The notes below the pieces were generated by a model. It ran no database searches and was not told where the DNA came from. It saw only the letters and a program-made list of their open reading frames with translations. Of a stretch of DNA of 43,881 nucleotides, positions 6,971 to 15,049 are shown one piece after another; positions within the stretch are counted from its first letter, which is position 1, and every line of letters begins with the position of its first letter. The stretch covers positions 1-43,881 of the forward strand of contig NZ_CAJYBT010000031.1 in assembly GCF_913064665.1 (NCBI RefSeq), written 5' to 3'. A program made the translations under genes and the position numbers. The DNA comes from an uncultured Thioclava sp. Lineage in GTDB: Bacteria; Pseudomonadota; Alphaproteobacteria; Rhodobacterales; Rhodobacteraceae.

Positions 6971-9132
6971 AGTTGCTCTTCCTTGAATTGGGCGCGGCGC
7001 TGATGCAGCACCGGCTCGGTATAGCCCGAGGGCTGAACGGTGCCTAGAAAACACAGATCGCACGCGGCCTGAAAGGCGAACCCGTCATAGCCCGGCGCCA
7101 TCGGCGTGTAGCTGGGATCGCCCGCGTTCTGGCGGTCCACAATCGCGGCCATCTTGCGCAGCGCTTGCATCACTTGGATCTCATTGACCACGCCATGTTC
7201 GAGCCAATTCGCGATCGCTTGACTTGAAATCCGGCAGGTTGCGCGGTCTTCCATCAAGCCGACATCATGAATGTCGGGTACTTTCGAACAGCCCACGCCC
7301 TGATCGATCCAGCGCACGACATAGCCCAGAATGCCTTGCGCGTTGTTTTCGATCTCTGCGGTGATTTCGGCCTCGGAATAGTTCTTGCCTGCCGCCAGCG
7401 GGATCGTCAGCAGATCGTCAAGACGGGCAGGGCGGTTCATCGCCACGATCTCGGCCTGACGCTTTGGCACATCGACCTTGTGGTAATGCGTGGCATGCAG
7501 CGTCGCCGCTGTCGGGCTGGGCACCCAGGCGCAATTTGCGCCCGCCAGCGGATGGGCGATCTTTTGCGCCAGCATATCGGCCATCCGGTCGGGCATCGCC
7601 CACATTCCCTTGCCGATCTGCGCCCGCCCGGCCAGCCCGCAAGCCAACCCGATATCGACATTGCGATCTTCATAGGCCTCGATCCAGGGTTGCCCCTTCA
7701 TCTCGCCTTTGCGCAGCATCGCACCTGCCTGCATTGAGGTGTGAATTTCATCGCCCGTGCGATCAAGGAAACCGGTATTGATGAAGGCCACCCGATGGCG
7801 CGCCGCGCGGATACATTCCTTGAGGTTGACCGAGGTGCGCCGTTCTTCGTCCATGATGCCAAGTTTGACGGTATGGGCGGGCAGACCTAGCACTTTTTCA
7901 ACATTATCGAAGATTTCGCAGGCGAATTCGACCTCTTCTGGCCCGTGCATTTTAGGTTTTACAACATAAACCGAATTTGTGATCGAGTTGCGCGGCCCTT
8001 CGGTTTTCTTCAGATCATGCATTGCGCAGAGCGTCGTGAGCATCGCATCCATCAGCCCTTCGGGGGCCTCGCCCCCGTCGCGGGTCAGGATCGCAGGGGT
8101 GGTCATCAAATGGCCGACATTGCGCACCAGCATCAGCGCGCGCCCCTTGAGTGTGACCGGTTCACCACCCGCTCCGGTAAAGCGCAAATCGCCCTCCAGA
8201 CGGCGGGTGAAGGTCTCATCGCCCTTGCGCACCTCTTCGCGCAGATCGCCTTTCATCAGGCCCAACCAGTTGGCATAGGCCTGCACCTTGTCCTCGGCAT
8301 CGACACAGGCCACCGAGTCTTCGCAATCCATGATCGAGCTGATCGCCGCCTCAAGGATCACATCGGCGATATCGGCCGGATCGGATTGGCCAACGTCGGT
8401 GTCAGGGTCCAGCACGATACAGATATGCAACCCGTTATGGGCGAGCAAAACCTGCGACAACGCGCCTTCGGCATCGGTATTGAACCCGGCAAACTGGTCT
8501 GGATCGGCCAGCCCGGTCTCGCCCACCGCATTCTCGACGAAAAACACGCCATTCTCGACGCGCAGCGCGGTCACATCGGCCCAAGAACCGCCTGCCAGCG
8601 GCGCGGCCTCGTCGAGAAACGCTTTGGCACGGGCCACAACACGGCCCCCGCGCTCGGGGTCATAGCCTTTGCCTTGAGGCAGATCACCCAAGGCATCCGT
8701 GCCATAAAGCGCATCGTAAAGGCTGCCCCAGCGCGCATTGGCCGCATTCAAAGCATAGCGCGCATTGGTGATCGGCACGACAAGCTGGGGGCCGCAAACG
8801 CTGGCGAACTCCGGGTCGGTCGCCGGGGTTTCGATGGTGAAATCCGGGCCTTCGGGCAGCAGATATCCGATCTCGATCAGAAACGCCTTATAGGCGTCGA
8901 ACGAAAACCCGCTGGCGCGATGATGGGCGTGCCAATCATCCAAAAGCGATTGGATTTCTTCGCGCTTTGTCAAAAGCGCGCGATTCTTTGGTGCCAAGCT
9001 GTGCAGCAGTTGCGAGAAACCGTCCCAAAACGCCTGAGTTTCAACCCCGGTGCCCGGGAGCGCCTGATCCTCGATGAAGGACGCCAATTCGACCGCGACT
9101 TTCAGCCCGGCGCGTTCTACCCGTTGAGCCAT
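6967..9132 (-). CDS. glcB: Malate synthase G
   Basis: A 721-residue protein, the usual length for malate synthase G, which condenses glyoxylate with acetyl-CoA to malate in the glyoxylate shunt and glycolate use. Recognisable segments in order: N-terminal clasp ([20 protein letters not shown]), TIM-barrel strands with [32 protein letters not shown]-like segment [15 protein letters not shown], the substrate-binding [20 protein letters not shown], the [17 protein letters not shown] helix, [15 protein letters not shown] and the C-terminal plug ending with [28 protein letters not shown] lies 1-8 bp before the ATG. It is transcribed with glcG and divergently from pepN; a candidate operator lies upstream. 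Confidence 0.97.
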   Translation of the reverse strand: MAQRVERAGLKVAVELASFIEDQALPGTGVETQAFWDGFSQLLHSLAPKNRALLTKREEIQSLLDDWHAHHRASGFSFDAYKAFLIEIGYLLPEGPDFTIETPATDPEFASVCGPQLVVPITNARYALNAANARWGSLYDALYGTDALGDLPQGKGYDPERGGRVVARAKAFLDEAAPLAGGSWADVTALRVENGVFFVENAVGETGLADPDQFAGFNTDAEGALSQVLLAHNGLHICIVLDPDTDVGQSDPADIADVILEAAISSIMDCEDSVACVDAEDKVQAYANWLGLMKGDLREEVRKGDETFTRRLEGDLRFTGAGGEPVTLKGRALMLVRNVGHLMTTPAILTRDGGEAPEGLMDAMLTTLCAMHDLKKTEGPRNSITNSVYVVKPKMHGPEEVEFACEIFDNVEKVLGLPAHTVKLGIMDEERRTSVNLKECIRAARHRVAFINTGFLDRTGDEIHTSMQAGAMLRKGEMKGQPWIEAYEDRNVDIGLACGLAGRAQIGKGMWAMPDRMADMLAQKIAHPLAGANCAWVPSPTAATLHATHYHKVDVPKRQAEIVAMNRPARLDDLLTIPLAAGKNYSEAEITAEIENNAQGILGYVVRWIDQGVGCSKVPDIHDVGLMEDRATCRISSQAIANWLEHGVVNEIQVMQALRKMAAIVDRQNAGDPSYTPMAPGYDGFAFQAACDLCFLGTVQPSGYTEPVLHQRRAQFKEEQL

Positions 9133-9212
9133 GCTCTCCTCCTGATATGTTTAAGCCATAGATGTGGCGCGACGGCGCAAGAGTCCAGAAAATTTCCGCT
9201 TCAACTGCGAAT

Positions 9213-9235
9213 ATTGGTAAAATAGTTAGACCAAT
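9213..9235. promoter_or_regulatory. Inverted repeat in the glcB-pepN divergent region, candidate operator
   Basis: ATTGGT (9213-9218) and ACCAAT (9230-9235) form a perfect inverted repeat with an 11-bp AT-rich spacer, 81 bp upstream of glcB. The half-sites resemble the TTGGT/ACCAA halves bound by FadR-type GntR regulators such as PdhR and GlcC, but the spacing is longer than in their classical sites. The rest of 9133-9427 is AT-rich promoter-like sequence without a convincing gene. Confidence 0.35.
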
Positions 9236-9427
9236 TTATAGATTTTTGAACTATTTCGCGCTAGCTTGGCCAAAGATACCCCGTTTATAAGCGTGCGACA
9301 CGGTGGCACCAGCGCCTGCACGCGCAGGATAACTGTTTCTTGTTCGCGTTGTTGGTTGTGAAATGCAAGGTCGCCTTTTAACTGATGGGGCACATTCACG
9401 AGTCGCGGGTTTGACCCAGAGGTGATC

Positions 9428-11986
9428 ATGTCTCAAAACACCGTCACAAAGCTGCTGTCAGAGTATCAGCCTTTCCCGTTTGACCTTGAAATGGTGCGGC
9501 TTGATTTTCAACTTGATCCCAAGGCGACGCAGGTGCGCGCGCGCATCTCGATGCGCCCGTTGCGTGCGGCCGCGCCCCTGGAACTTGACGGCGAGGGCTT
9601 GGTGCTGCGCAAGATTTCGGTCGATGGCCGCGTGCTGGCGCGCACCGAATATAGCCAAAGTGACACGGGCCTTGTGATCCATGCCGCAGCCTTGCCCGCG
9701 CAACCCTTTATGTTGGAAACTGAGGTCGAGATCGCGCCCGCGTCCAATACCGCGCTTGAGGGGCTCTATATGTCGAACGGCATGTATTGCACGCAATGCG
9801 AGGCTGAGGGGTTTCGCAAGATCACCTATTATCCCGATCGCCCCGATGTGATGGCGCGCTTTCATGTGACGGTTTCGGGCCCGGGGCCGGTGCTGTTATC
9901 CAATGGCAACCCGGTAGTGCAAGAGGCTGGGCGCGCCGAATGGCTCGATCCTTGGCCCAAACCCGCCTATTTGTTCGCACTGGTCGCGGGCGATCTGGTG
10001 GCGCATTCGGGATCATTCACCACGATGTCTGGGCGCGCGGTTGCGCTCAATATCTGGGTGCGGGCGGGGGATGAAACCCGCTGTGCCTTTGCGCTAGAGG
10101 CGTTGAAGCGCTCGATGGCATGGGACGAGCAGGTCTACGGTCGCGAATACGACTTGGACATTTTCAATATTGTCGCCGTCGATGACTTCAATATGGGCGC
10201 GATGGAGAACAAGGGGTTGAACATTTTCAACTCTAAATGGGTTCTCGCCTCGCCCGAGACGGCGACCGATGGCGATTATGAGCGTATTGAGGGCATCATC
10301 GCGCATGAGTATTTCCACAACTGGACAGGCAACCGGATCACCTGCCGGGATTGGTTCCAGCTGTGCCTCAAAGAGGGGCTGACAGTCTATCGCGACCAAA
10401 ATTTCACCGCCGATATGCGGCTGGGCCCGGTCAAGCGGATCGAGGATGTGATGGCGTTGCGCGCGCGTCAGTTCCGTGAGGATCGCGGCCCGCTCGCCCA
10501 TCCGCCACGCCCCGATCACTACAAGGAAATCAACAATTTCTACACCGCAACCGTCTATGAAAAAGGCGCTGAGATTGTGGGGATGTTGCGCCATCTGGTC
10601 GGGGAAGAAGGCTATCGCGCGGCGCTGGATCTGTATTTCGAACGCCATGATGGGCAGGCCTGCACGATCGAAGATTGGTTGCAAGTGTTCGAGGACAGTT
10701 CGGGGCGCGATCTGCGCCAGTTCAAGCGCTGGTATACGGACGCGGGAACCCCGCGTCTGACGATCGCGGATAGCTTTAAGAACGGCACATACACGCTTGA
10801 GTTTGAACAAAAAACCGCTCCGACACCCGGTCAGGACGACAAACCGCCGCGCCATATCCCGATTGCGGTCGGATTGCTCTCGCCGCAGGGCAAGGATTTG
10901 ATCGAAACTACGATTTTGGAGATGACCGAGGCGCGCCAGAGCTTTGTCTTCGAGGGGCTGGCAGAGCGGCCCGTGCCCTCAATTCTGCGTGGATTTTCTG
11001 CACCCGTCGAGCTGGATTTCGCGCCGGAGGCCGCACCCGATCTGGCGTTCTTACTGGCCCATGACAGCGACCCGTTCAACCGCTGGGATGCGGGCGGGCG
11101 CTTGGCGTTGCAGACGGTCGTCGCGATGGCGCAGGGCGGGGCGGTGGATCCGTCCTACAGTGCCGCGATCGGGGCGCTGCTCAAGGATGGGGCCGCCGAT
11201 CCGGCCTTTAGCGCGCTGTGCTTGCATCTGCCCTCGCAAGATCAGATCGCGCAGGCGCTGCATGAGGCGGGTAAATCGCCCGACCCAGAGGCGATTTATC
11301 AGGCGCGCGAAACGCTTGCACAGGCTTTGGCTGTGGCCCATGAGGCGGCGCTGAGCGAGCTGTATGAGGCGATGGCCGTTACCGGCCCTTATCGCCCCGA
11401 TCCCGAACCGGCAGGGCGGCGCAGCTTGCGTCTTGCGACCCTTTCGCTGCTAAGCCGGATCGACGGTGGCGCACGCGCGCGGACCCTGTTTGACGCGGCC
11501 GATAACATGACCGAAAGCCTTGCCGCTTTGGGCCTTTGCATCAGTGCGGGCGTGGGCGAGTCGGCGCTGGCGCAGTTCCGCGCGCGTTGGCAGGGCGACC
11601 GCTTGGTGATGGACAAATGGTTCAACACCCAACTCATCGCCAGCAAGCCAGATCCGGCCCTGTCGCGGGCGCAAAGCTTGGTGCAAGACCCGCTTTATGA
11701 TTGGAAAAATCCCAATCGTTTCAGGTCTTTGATGGCTGGGTTCTCGGCCAATCACGCTGGGTTTCATCGTCAAGACGGTGAGGGTTATCGCTTTTATGCC
11801 GACTGGTTGCTGCGGCTTGATCCGCTCAACCCGCAGGTGGCGGCGCGGATGTCGACCGCGTTCGAGACTTGGGCGCGCTATGATTTGCAGCGCCAATCGC
11901 TGATGCGCGCACAACTAATGCGGATCGCGCAGACCGAGGGTCTGAGCCGCGACCTGTCAGAGATGACGGCGCGGATGCTGGGCTGA
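9428..11986 (+). CDS. pepN: Aminopeptidase N
   Basis: An 852-residue M1 family zinc aminopeptidase removing N-terminal residues from peptides in the cytoplasm. The N-terminal beta domain carries GLYMSNGMYCTQCEAEGFRK and ITYYPDRPDVMARF, as in bacterial PepN. The exopeptidase motif GAMENKG is at about residues 257-263, and the zinc motif HEYFHNW at 292-298 is followed by the third ligand in LKEGLTVYRDQNF. The Ig-like and C-terminal helical domains (DUF3458-type) complete it. ATG 9428 has AGGTG upstream and is preferred over the in-frame GTG at 9422. It stands alone between the divergent glcB and its own terminator. Confidence 0.96.
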   Translation: MSQNTVTKLLSEYQPFPFDLEMVRLDFQLDPKATQVRARISMRPLRAAAPLELDGEGLVLRKISVDGRVLARTEYSQSDTGLVIHAAALPAQPFMLETEVEIAPASNTALEGLYMSNGMYCTQCEAEGFRKITYYPDRPDVMARFHVTVSGPGPVLLSNGNPVVQEAGRAEWLDPWPKPAYLFALVAGDLVAHSGSFTTMSGRAVALNIWVRAGDETRCAFALEALKRSMAWDEQVYGREYDLDIFNIVAVDDFNMGAMENKGLNIFNSKWVLASPETATDGDYERIEGIIAHEYFHNWTGNRITCRDWFQLCLKEGLTVYRDQNFTADMRLGPVKRIEDVMALRARQFREDRGPLAHPPRPDHYKEINNFYTATVYEKGAEIVGMLRHLVGEEGYRAALDLYFERHDGQACTIEDWLQVFEDSSGRDLRQFKRWYTDAGTPRLTIADSFKNGTYTLEFEQKTAPTPGQDDKPPRHIPIAVGLLSPQGKDLIETTILEMTEARQSFVFEGLAERPVPSILRGFSAPVELDFAPEAAPDLAFLLAHDSDPFNRWDAGGRLALQTVVAMAQGGAVDPSYSAAIGALLKDGAADPAFSALCLHLPSQDQIAQALHEAGKSPDPEAIYQARETLAQALAVAHEAALSELYEAMAVTGPYRPDPEPAGRRSLRLATLSLLSRIDGGARARTLFDAADNMTESLAALGLCISAGVGESALAQFRARWQGDRLVMDKWFNTQLIASKPDPALSRAQSLVQDPLYDWKNPNRFRSLMAGFSANHAGFHRQDGEGYRFYADWLLRLDPLNPQVAARMSTAFETWARYDLQRQSLMRAQLMRIAQTEGLSRDLSEMTARMLG

Positions 11987-11997
11987 TCGAATAAAGA

Positions 11998-12031
11998 AAG
12001 CCGCGCCCAAGGGTCCCCTCGGGCGCGGCTT
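11998..12031. terminator. Bidirectional terminator between pepN and the oxidase operon
   Basis: AAGCCGCGCCC (11998-12008) pairs with GGGCGCGGCTT (12021-12031) around a 12-nt loop. It starts 11 bp after pepN and ends 18 bp before the stop of the convergent cytochrome gene, so it serves both. AT-rich flanks lie on both sides. Confidence 0.8.
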
Positions 12032-12049
12032 CATATTTGGCGCAATGGC

Positions 12050-13099
12050 TTAGTTCGCGGCGGGCGCGGGCTTGGGATAGCCGGTGCCCAGAACCACGCC
12101 ATCCACCGTTTCACCGTAAAAATCCTCGCTGCTTTTGTGCCATTTCTTATCGGCCTCTTGCAGCGTGATCGCCCCGGTCTGGCGCGGATCCTTGGGCCGG
12201 GGGTGGCTGTCGAGAAAGGTCGCCACGTCCCACGCCTCTTGCGCGCTGAGTTTGCCGGGTTCCGACAGCGGCATGTTGTGCTGGATAAAGGCCGCAGCCG
12301 AGCTGGCCTTGTGCATGCCAGCCCCCCAGTTGAAGCTATGCGGGCCCCAAAGCGGTGGGAAAACCGTCTTGCCGTTTACATCGGTCTGGCCCAGTCCGTC
12401 CTTGCCGTGACAGACCGCGCAGTTGGCGGCAAACACCTGTGCCCCGCGCTCACGCGAGGGGGGCAGTGCGGGTTTGTCAATCTTGCCAAAGCCTGCGCCA
12501 TCCGGCGTCTCGCCAATCGGTAAGCCTTTGGACATCCAGTAGAAATACGATTGCAAATCGCGATACACATCCGAGCCGTAGGGCGGCGGCCCACCCGAGG
12601 GCGAGCCTTGCGCGTTCATCGAATAGGTGAAGCAGCCCTTGATCCGATCCTCCATGGTGTTCACCATTTTATTCTTGGAGCGGTATTTCGGATAGACCGG
12701 ATAGGCCGCCCACATCGGCGCGGAAAAGGCTTGTCGCCCGGCATCGAGGTGGCAGTTCGAACAGCTCAGGTTGTTGCCCACGAAGTCATGCGCATTGGTC
12801 CCGGTTGCGGTGAAAATCGCCATGCCGCGGCGCACCGAGGCCCCGAATTCGTCGTTCGGGATGGTGCTTTCGGGGGGCGGCGTGAACAGGTCGGCCATCG
12901 CGCCCTTGGGCGATGCCGCCGGCACGGATTTCTGTCCCGTCAACCAGCTTGGGGCAAGGCCGAACTCAAGCACAAGCGAACCCAGAACCGCCAGCGTCAG
13001 CCCCCCGCCGACCGCAAGGATCGCCCGGATCGCGGTGCGCCCGCCCTTGGCACTATCTGGGCCAGGGGGCGTGGTGTCAGAGGGGTGCTTACTGGACAT
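12050..13099 (-). CDS. TsdA-like dihaem cytochrome c, putative thiosulfate dehydrogenase
   Basis: A 349-residue protein with one N-terminal membrane anchor (residues 23-48) and two haem c sites: LSCSNCHLDAG (CSNCH at 113-117) and NCAVCHGKDGLG (CAVCH at 227-231). Between them stands EDRIKGCFTYSMNAQG, whose Cys156 sits in the position of the unusual axial cysteine ligand of TsdA haem 1 (known from Allochromatium). TsdA couples two thiosulfates to tetrathionate. The ATG at 13099 has AAGGAG upstream and overlaps the triheme gene by 11 bp, making it the last gene of the oxidase operon. The anchor instead of a cleaved signal is compatible with direct electron delivery to the oxidase. Other dihaem SoxA/TsdA relatives remain possible. 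Confidence 0.7.
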   Translation of the reverse strand: MSSKHPSDTTPPGPDSAKGGRTAIRAILAVGGGLTLAVLGSLVLEFGLAPSWLTGQKSVPAASPKGAMADLFTPPPESTIPNDEFGASVRRGMAIFTATGTNAHDFVGNNLSCSNCHLDAGRQAFSAPMWAAYPVYPKYRSKNKMVNTMEDRIKGCFTYSMNAQGSPSGGPPPYGSDVYRDLQSYFYWMSKGLPIGETPDGAGFGKIDKPALPPSRERGAQVFAANCAVCHGKDGLGQTDVNGKTVFPPLWGPHSFNWGAGMHKASSAAAFIQHNMPLSEPGKLSAQEAWDVATFLDSHPRPKDPRQTGAITLQEADKKWHKSSEDFYGETVDGVVLGTGYPKPAPAAN

Positions 13100-14378
13100 T
13101 CGTGGTCTCCTTGAGGGTAGGGGAAACGGCCAGTGCCGTCTTGGCATTTCCCGCAGCAGGGGGCAGCGAGGCGAGATAATCCGCCACCGCGCGGCGATCC
13201 TCATCGCTCAAGGCTTTGCCAATCCCGGCCATCAGGCCAAGCGGGGAATTGTGGCGCGCACCACCGGCCCACATCGCGAGTTGATGCGCGATATAGGCAG
13301 GTTGCTGGGCGGCCAGGCCGGGGAATTGTGCCCCCACACCAATGCCCGACGTGCCGTGGCAGGTGAAGCAGGCGGGCACGTTCTTGGAATAGTCGCCCGA
13401 AAGCGCGAGTTGCTCTCCGCGTGCCAGATCGCCCTTGAGCGCGGGTTGTGCGCCCGACGGGCTGCTCATCGCGCCGTAGTAATTCGCCAACTCGGTAATT
13501 TGCGTCTCGCTCAGCGATTTCGCCACATAGGCCATCGAGTCGCTGATCCGCGTGCCTTTGCTGAAATCATGCAGTTGTTTGGCCAGATAGGCAGGGGCAA
13601 GCCCGGCAAGGCGGGGCACGGTTTGCGTGCCTTCGCCCTTGTCGCCGTGGCAGCTCGCGCAAGACCAGATATTGGCCGTGCCTTGGCTGGCCAGACTGGC
13701 CGTAGCGGTGGCCTCGGGGCTTGGGGCGCTGGCGTTTTCGCTGGCGGGTTGCGGGGGGAGGCCATTGATCAGGCTTGCCAGACCTGCGCCGCCATCCCAA
13801 GGGTCCATATCTTCGCTCGCCGTGCGGATCTCGGCCACCTGATCTGGAGAGACCGTGGAGTTCATGCCGTTGAGATCGGTGGCGACGTAATCGGCGATAG
13901 CCGCGATCTCGGTATCGCTAAGGACCGAGCTGAAGCTGGGCATCTCGCCGTCGTAATTCGCCTTGTCCACGATCAGCGGCCCGCCGATGCCGCGCATCAC
14001 GATCTGGCTGATGGCACTCGCGCCACCGGCTTTGATCACATCCGAGGCATGCAGCGGCGGGATCGCATCGGCGACCCCTTCGCCCGCATCGCCATGACAG
14101 CTTGAGCAGTTATCGGCAAACAGCGCCTTGCCCGCGCCCGTGTCCGGCGCAGCCGTGCTGGCGGCGGGGCTTGCGACGCTGGCCGTTTTCTCGCCCAAGG
14201 CGGCGCGTTCCTTATCGGCGAAATGGCCCGCATTGCTGGTTTGCACCAAGGTCACAACGCCCCAGATCGCCAGCGCAATCGCGATCCAATACACCGGCAG
14301 CGGGATCAGGCGGGGCTCTTCATAGGGTTCGAACGTCTCATCGGGGAGCCGCGGGTCTTGCTTGTTCTTTTTGGACAT
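13089..14378 (-). CDS. Membrane-anchored triheme cytochrome c, CcoP-type N-terminus fused to cytochrome c4-type dihaem
   Basis: A 429-residue protein. Residues 1-25 are cytoplasmic and acidic (LPDETFEPYEEPRLIPLP), followed by one membrane helix (29-46), as in CcoP/FixP. Haem sites are CSSCH at 91-95, CASCH at 240-244 and CFTCH at 337-341. The first domain ends with the single-haem CcoP-like pattern GEMPSFSSVLSDTEIAAIAD. The second and third form a tandem with PRLAGLAPAYLAKQL and FPGLAAQQPAYIAHQL, each the LAG-x-Y-x-QL pattern of cytochrome c4. Known: CcoP normally has two haems in about 290 residues. Here a soluble electron donor appears fused to the oxidase subunit. GGGAGACGAG precedes ATG 14378. 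It lies 17 bp after ccoO. Confidence 0.8.
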   Translation of the reverse strand: MSKKNKQDPRLPDETFEPYEEPRLIPLPVYWIAIALAIWGVVTLVQTSNAGHFADKERAALGEKTASVASPAASTAAPDTGAGKALFADNCSSCHGDAGEGVADAIPPLHASDVIKAGGASAISQIVMRGIGGPLIVDKANYDGEMPSFSSVLSDTEIAAIADYVATDLNGMNSTVSPDQVAEIRTASEDMDPWDGGAGLASLINGLPPQPASENASAPSPEATATASLASQGTANIWSCASCHGDKGEGTQTVPRLAGLAPAYLAKQLHDFSKGTRISDSMAYVAKSLSETQITELANYYGAMSSPSGAQPALKGDLARGEQLALSGDYSKNVPACFTCHGTSGIGVGAQFPGLAAQQPAYIAHQLAMWAGGARHNSPLGLMAGIGKALSDEDRRAVADYLASLPPAAGNAKTALAVSPTLKETTNVQ

Positions 14379-14395
14379 CACTCGTCTCCCTTGGC

Positions 14396-15049
14396 TCACT
14401 GCGCAGCCTTGGCGGCATCGGTTTGCGGCATTTGCCGGGCGTCGATCTGGGCATAGCCATTGTCGCGCAGCCCATCGCCGGGCGGGGCATAATCATGCTT
14501 CATGCCTTGCAGGTAGCTCACCAGATCAAGCGCATCCTGATTGGCCACGATCACCCCGGTTTTGGGCGCGTAGGCGGGGGGCAGTTTGACCACCACATCC
14601 GTAGGGCCTGCCTTGTCCTTATGGGTGAACAGGAACGGATAGGCGGGCATGATCGACCAGTTCGAAATTGCGCGCGGCTGATAGAGATGGGTCAACTGCC
14701 AATCCTGCGAGGGCAGGCGATCCCCGATATTCATCAGATCGGGTCCGGTGCGCATCGTGCCCAGCTGATGGGGCGCGTCATAGGCGTAATCGCCCGCAAC
14801 CGAGGCCCGACCCCAACCGCGTTCGCCATCGGGGGCCTGCGCCTCATCGCGGGGCTGCTGGCTGTGACAGTAAAGGCAGCCCATCGAGACATAAACCGCG
14901 CGCCCGCGCGCCTCGGCCGCGGTGTAGGGTTTGAGCCCGGGGGCCACCCCGTCGGCGGCAATCTGCATGCCCGGCACGATCACCAGCAACAGAGTGGCAA
15001 AGGCCAAAATGGCCAGCGATACAATCGCCAGAGGAAGATAGCGGTTCAT
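14396..15049 (-). CDS. ccoO: cbb3-type oxidase subunit II, monohaem cytochrome c (CcoO/FixO-type)
   Basis: A 217-residue protein with one N-terminal membrane helix (residues 6-30) and a single haem motif, GCLYCHSQQPRDE, exactly where CcoO has its GCYxCHSQ. Downstream APHQLGTMRTGPDLMNIGDR and SIMPAYPFLF give the conserved G-x-x-R-TGPDL segment and the methionine ligand in IMPAYPF, both CcoO hallmarks. It passes electrons from the outer cytochrome to the catalytic subunit. The start overlaps the ccoN stop as ATGA. It is close to the usual CcoO length of 200-240. The C-terminal 25 residues (ARQMPQTDAAKAAQ) look disordered. Confidence 0.88.
   Translation of the reverse strand: MNRYLPLAIVSLAILAFATLLLVIVPGMQIAADGVAPGLKPYTAAEARGRAVYVSMGCLYCHSQQPRDEAQAPDGERGWGRASVAGDYAYDAPHQLGTMRTGPDLMNIGDRLPSQDWQLTHLYQPRAISNWSIMPAYPFLFTHKDKAGPTDVVVKLPPAYAPKTGVIVANQDALDLVSYLQGMKHDYAPPGDGLRDNGYAQIDARQMPQTDAAKAAQ

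Noticed and set aside
7945-9225. 426-codon open frame on the plus strand opposite glcB
   Set aside because: It lies fully antisense to malate synthase G, has no ribosome site, and its His/Gln/Arg-rich product is what high-GC antisense frames give.
9226-9436. Short minus-strand frames in the glcB-pepN intergenic region
   Set aside because: No ribosome site, AT-rich promoter-like DNA and no recognisable protein.
12771-14105. 444-codon plus-strand frame opposite the cytochrome genes
   Set aside because: Antisense to two genes with five haem motifs; no start signals.
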